A stretch of DNA of 64,000 nt from positions 1-64,000 of the forward strand of contig ONAJ01000003.1 in the NCBI GenBank assembly GCA_900315775.1, written 5' to 3'. Every line of letters begins with the position of its first letter. Positions within the stretch are counted from its first letter, which is position 1. A program made the translations under genes and the position numbers. The DNA is from an uncultured Prevotella sp. Lineage in GTDB: Bacteria; Bacteroidota; Bacteroidia; Bacteroidales; Bacteroidaceae. The notes below the pieces were generated by a model. It did not search any database. It was not told the DNA's origin and worked only from the letters and a program-made list of their open reading frames with translations. Shown here one piece after another: positions 63,498 through 64,000 of the stretch.

Positions 63498-63673
63498 AGA
63501 AATAATTGTTTTTCTTTGCATTTTTAGCCCATAATCAATAAAAAATTAGGGGTTTTGAAGGCTATTTTTAGCGATTTTTGGGGTAAAAAGCCGTATTCGT
63601 GTCAAAGTCAAAAGGAGACGAGATTTTGTAAGTGTTTAAAAATCAGCGGTTTAAAAGAAAAATAACTAAAAAG

Positions 63674-63812
63674 CTGGTCAAAGTCAAAGTGGTCAAAGTC
63701 GATTTTGAAGTAGAAAAATAGTTCAAAGTATATAATAATATATATATTATTATAATACTTTGCGGAATTTGGCGAATCCGATTTCGAGTTTGACCACTTT
63801 GACCTTGACCAG
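63674..63812. repeat. 139-bp imperfect hairpin of GGTCAAAGT microrepeats
   Basis: The left arm CTGGTCAAAGTCAAAGTGG... (63674-63697) is matched by an inverted arm at 63789-63812 with one mismatch in 24. The centre (63724-63762) is itself a near-palindrome of TA-rich sequence bounded by CAAAGTAT and ATACTTTG. No coding potential; strand-symmetrical. Confidence 0.85.
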
Positions 63813-63899
63813 TTTGACCACGCCTCGTTGGCAACGAAACTGGTGAAAATGTGGTAAAAGTAGGCTTGTTACGACTTCAGCATCAAAGAAGTTTATACC

Positions 63900-63938
63900 A
63901 AAAGTAGGCTACTTTTACCCCAAAAGTGGCGTACTTTT
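63900..63938. repeat. Two adjacent short hairpins around AAAAGTAGGCTACTTTT
   Basis: AAAAGTAG-G-CTACTTTT (63901-63917) and AAAAGT...ACTTTT (63923-63938) follow each other. The 13-mer AAGTAGGCTACTT also lies at the centre of the 578-995 element (748-760). Confidence 0.75.
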
Positions 63939-64000
63939 AGGTGCGAGTACATATGTCTTATTGGGGGTACGGGGTACGAGGTGCGAGAATACATGGCGGA

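Larger units (their letters stand above)
63498..64000. other. Gene-free terminal region with strong palindromes
   Basis: No credible gene. It holds the 63674-63812 hairpin and further inverted repeats at 63849-63945, described separately, then a G-rich stretch with GGGGTACGGGGTACGAGG-like short repeats to the window end. Confidence 0.7.

Overview
This window reads as chromosomal DNA of an anaerobic Bacteroidales bacterium, most likely of the Prevotella group (Prevotellaceae). The evidence is as follows. Many genes are preceded by the Bacteroidetes-type promoter TTTG-N19/20-TAnnTTTG. There is a PorE-like lipoprotein and a shared C-terminal motif of the type IX secretion kind (N-L-x-G-Q-[KR]-V ... 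KGI-V ... GKK). DUF4954, class I fumarase and a B12-dependent ribonucleotide reductase are present, and RpoB/RpoC have lengths normal for this phylum. No search could be run, so names rest on sequence recognition.

Layout. 1-1404: tail of an outer-membrane barrel gene, then about 1.3 kb of IS4-type transposon wreckage holding a palindromic repeat element. 1405-12363: mostly plus-strand genes (PorE-like protein, hflX, DUF4954, M16 protease, class I fumarase), with one outer-membrane protein on the minus strand. 12410-21571: minus strand, with a secreted C10 protease, dnaA, and an apparent operon nrdJ-folB-amidase-mlaD. 21704-24067: a nitroreductase, a 406-bp inverted-repeat-bounded noncoding element, and an MNT-HEPN-MNT toxin/antitoxin-like trio. 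24119-26526: a large secreted surface protein followed by a tiny acidic peptide. 26534-39008: plus-strand housekeeping (dcp, dCMP deaminase, ctpA; ribH, xth; metY-cysK; dnaK), with DUF721 and recF on the minus strand. 39074-41427: a lipoprotein phosphoesterase and a LolA-like protein. 41490-56121: the translation/transcription block on the minus strand, read as rpsU-xerC-hpf-[tRNA Thr, Tyr, Gly, Thr]-tuf-tRNA Trp-secE-nusG-rplKAJL-rpoBC. The tRNA-tuf part has the same order and anticodons as the E. coli thrU-tyrU-glyT-thrT-tufB operon. 56278-58969: a truncated aminopeptidase P, ald and a four-helix-bundle protein. 59133-63155: a second giant surface protein plus tiny acidic peptide. 63156-64000: a triplicated promoter unit and strong hairpins.

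The least explained content is not in the housekeeping genes. It is (i) the two surface-protein/acidic-peptide pairs, one driven by what look like three tandem copies of a promoter; (ii) CTAG arrays with an almost perfect 10-bp period beside fumarase, tuf, ald and the four-helix-bundle gene; (iii) palindromic noncoding elements with short tandem repeats on both arms; and (iv) spacer-type microrepeats that run into or sit inside reading frames (dcp, the aminopeptidase P remnant, folB, the surface-protein tails).
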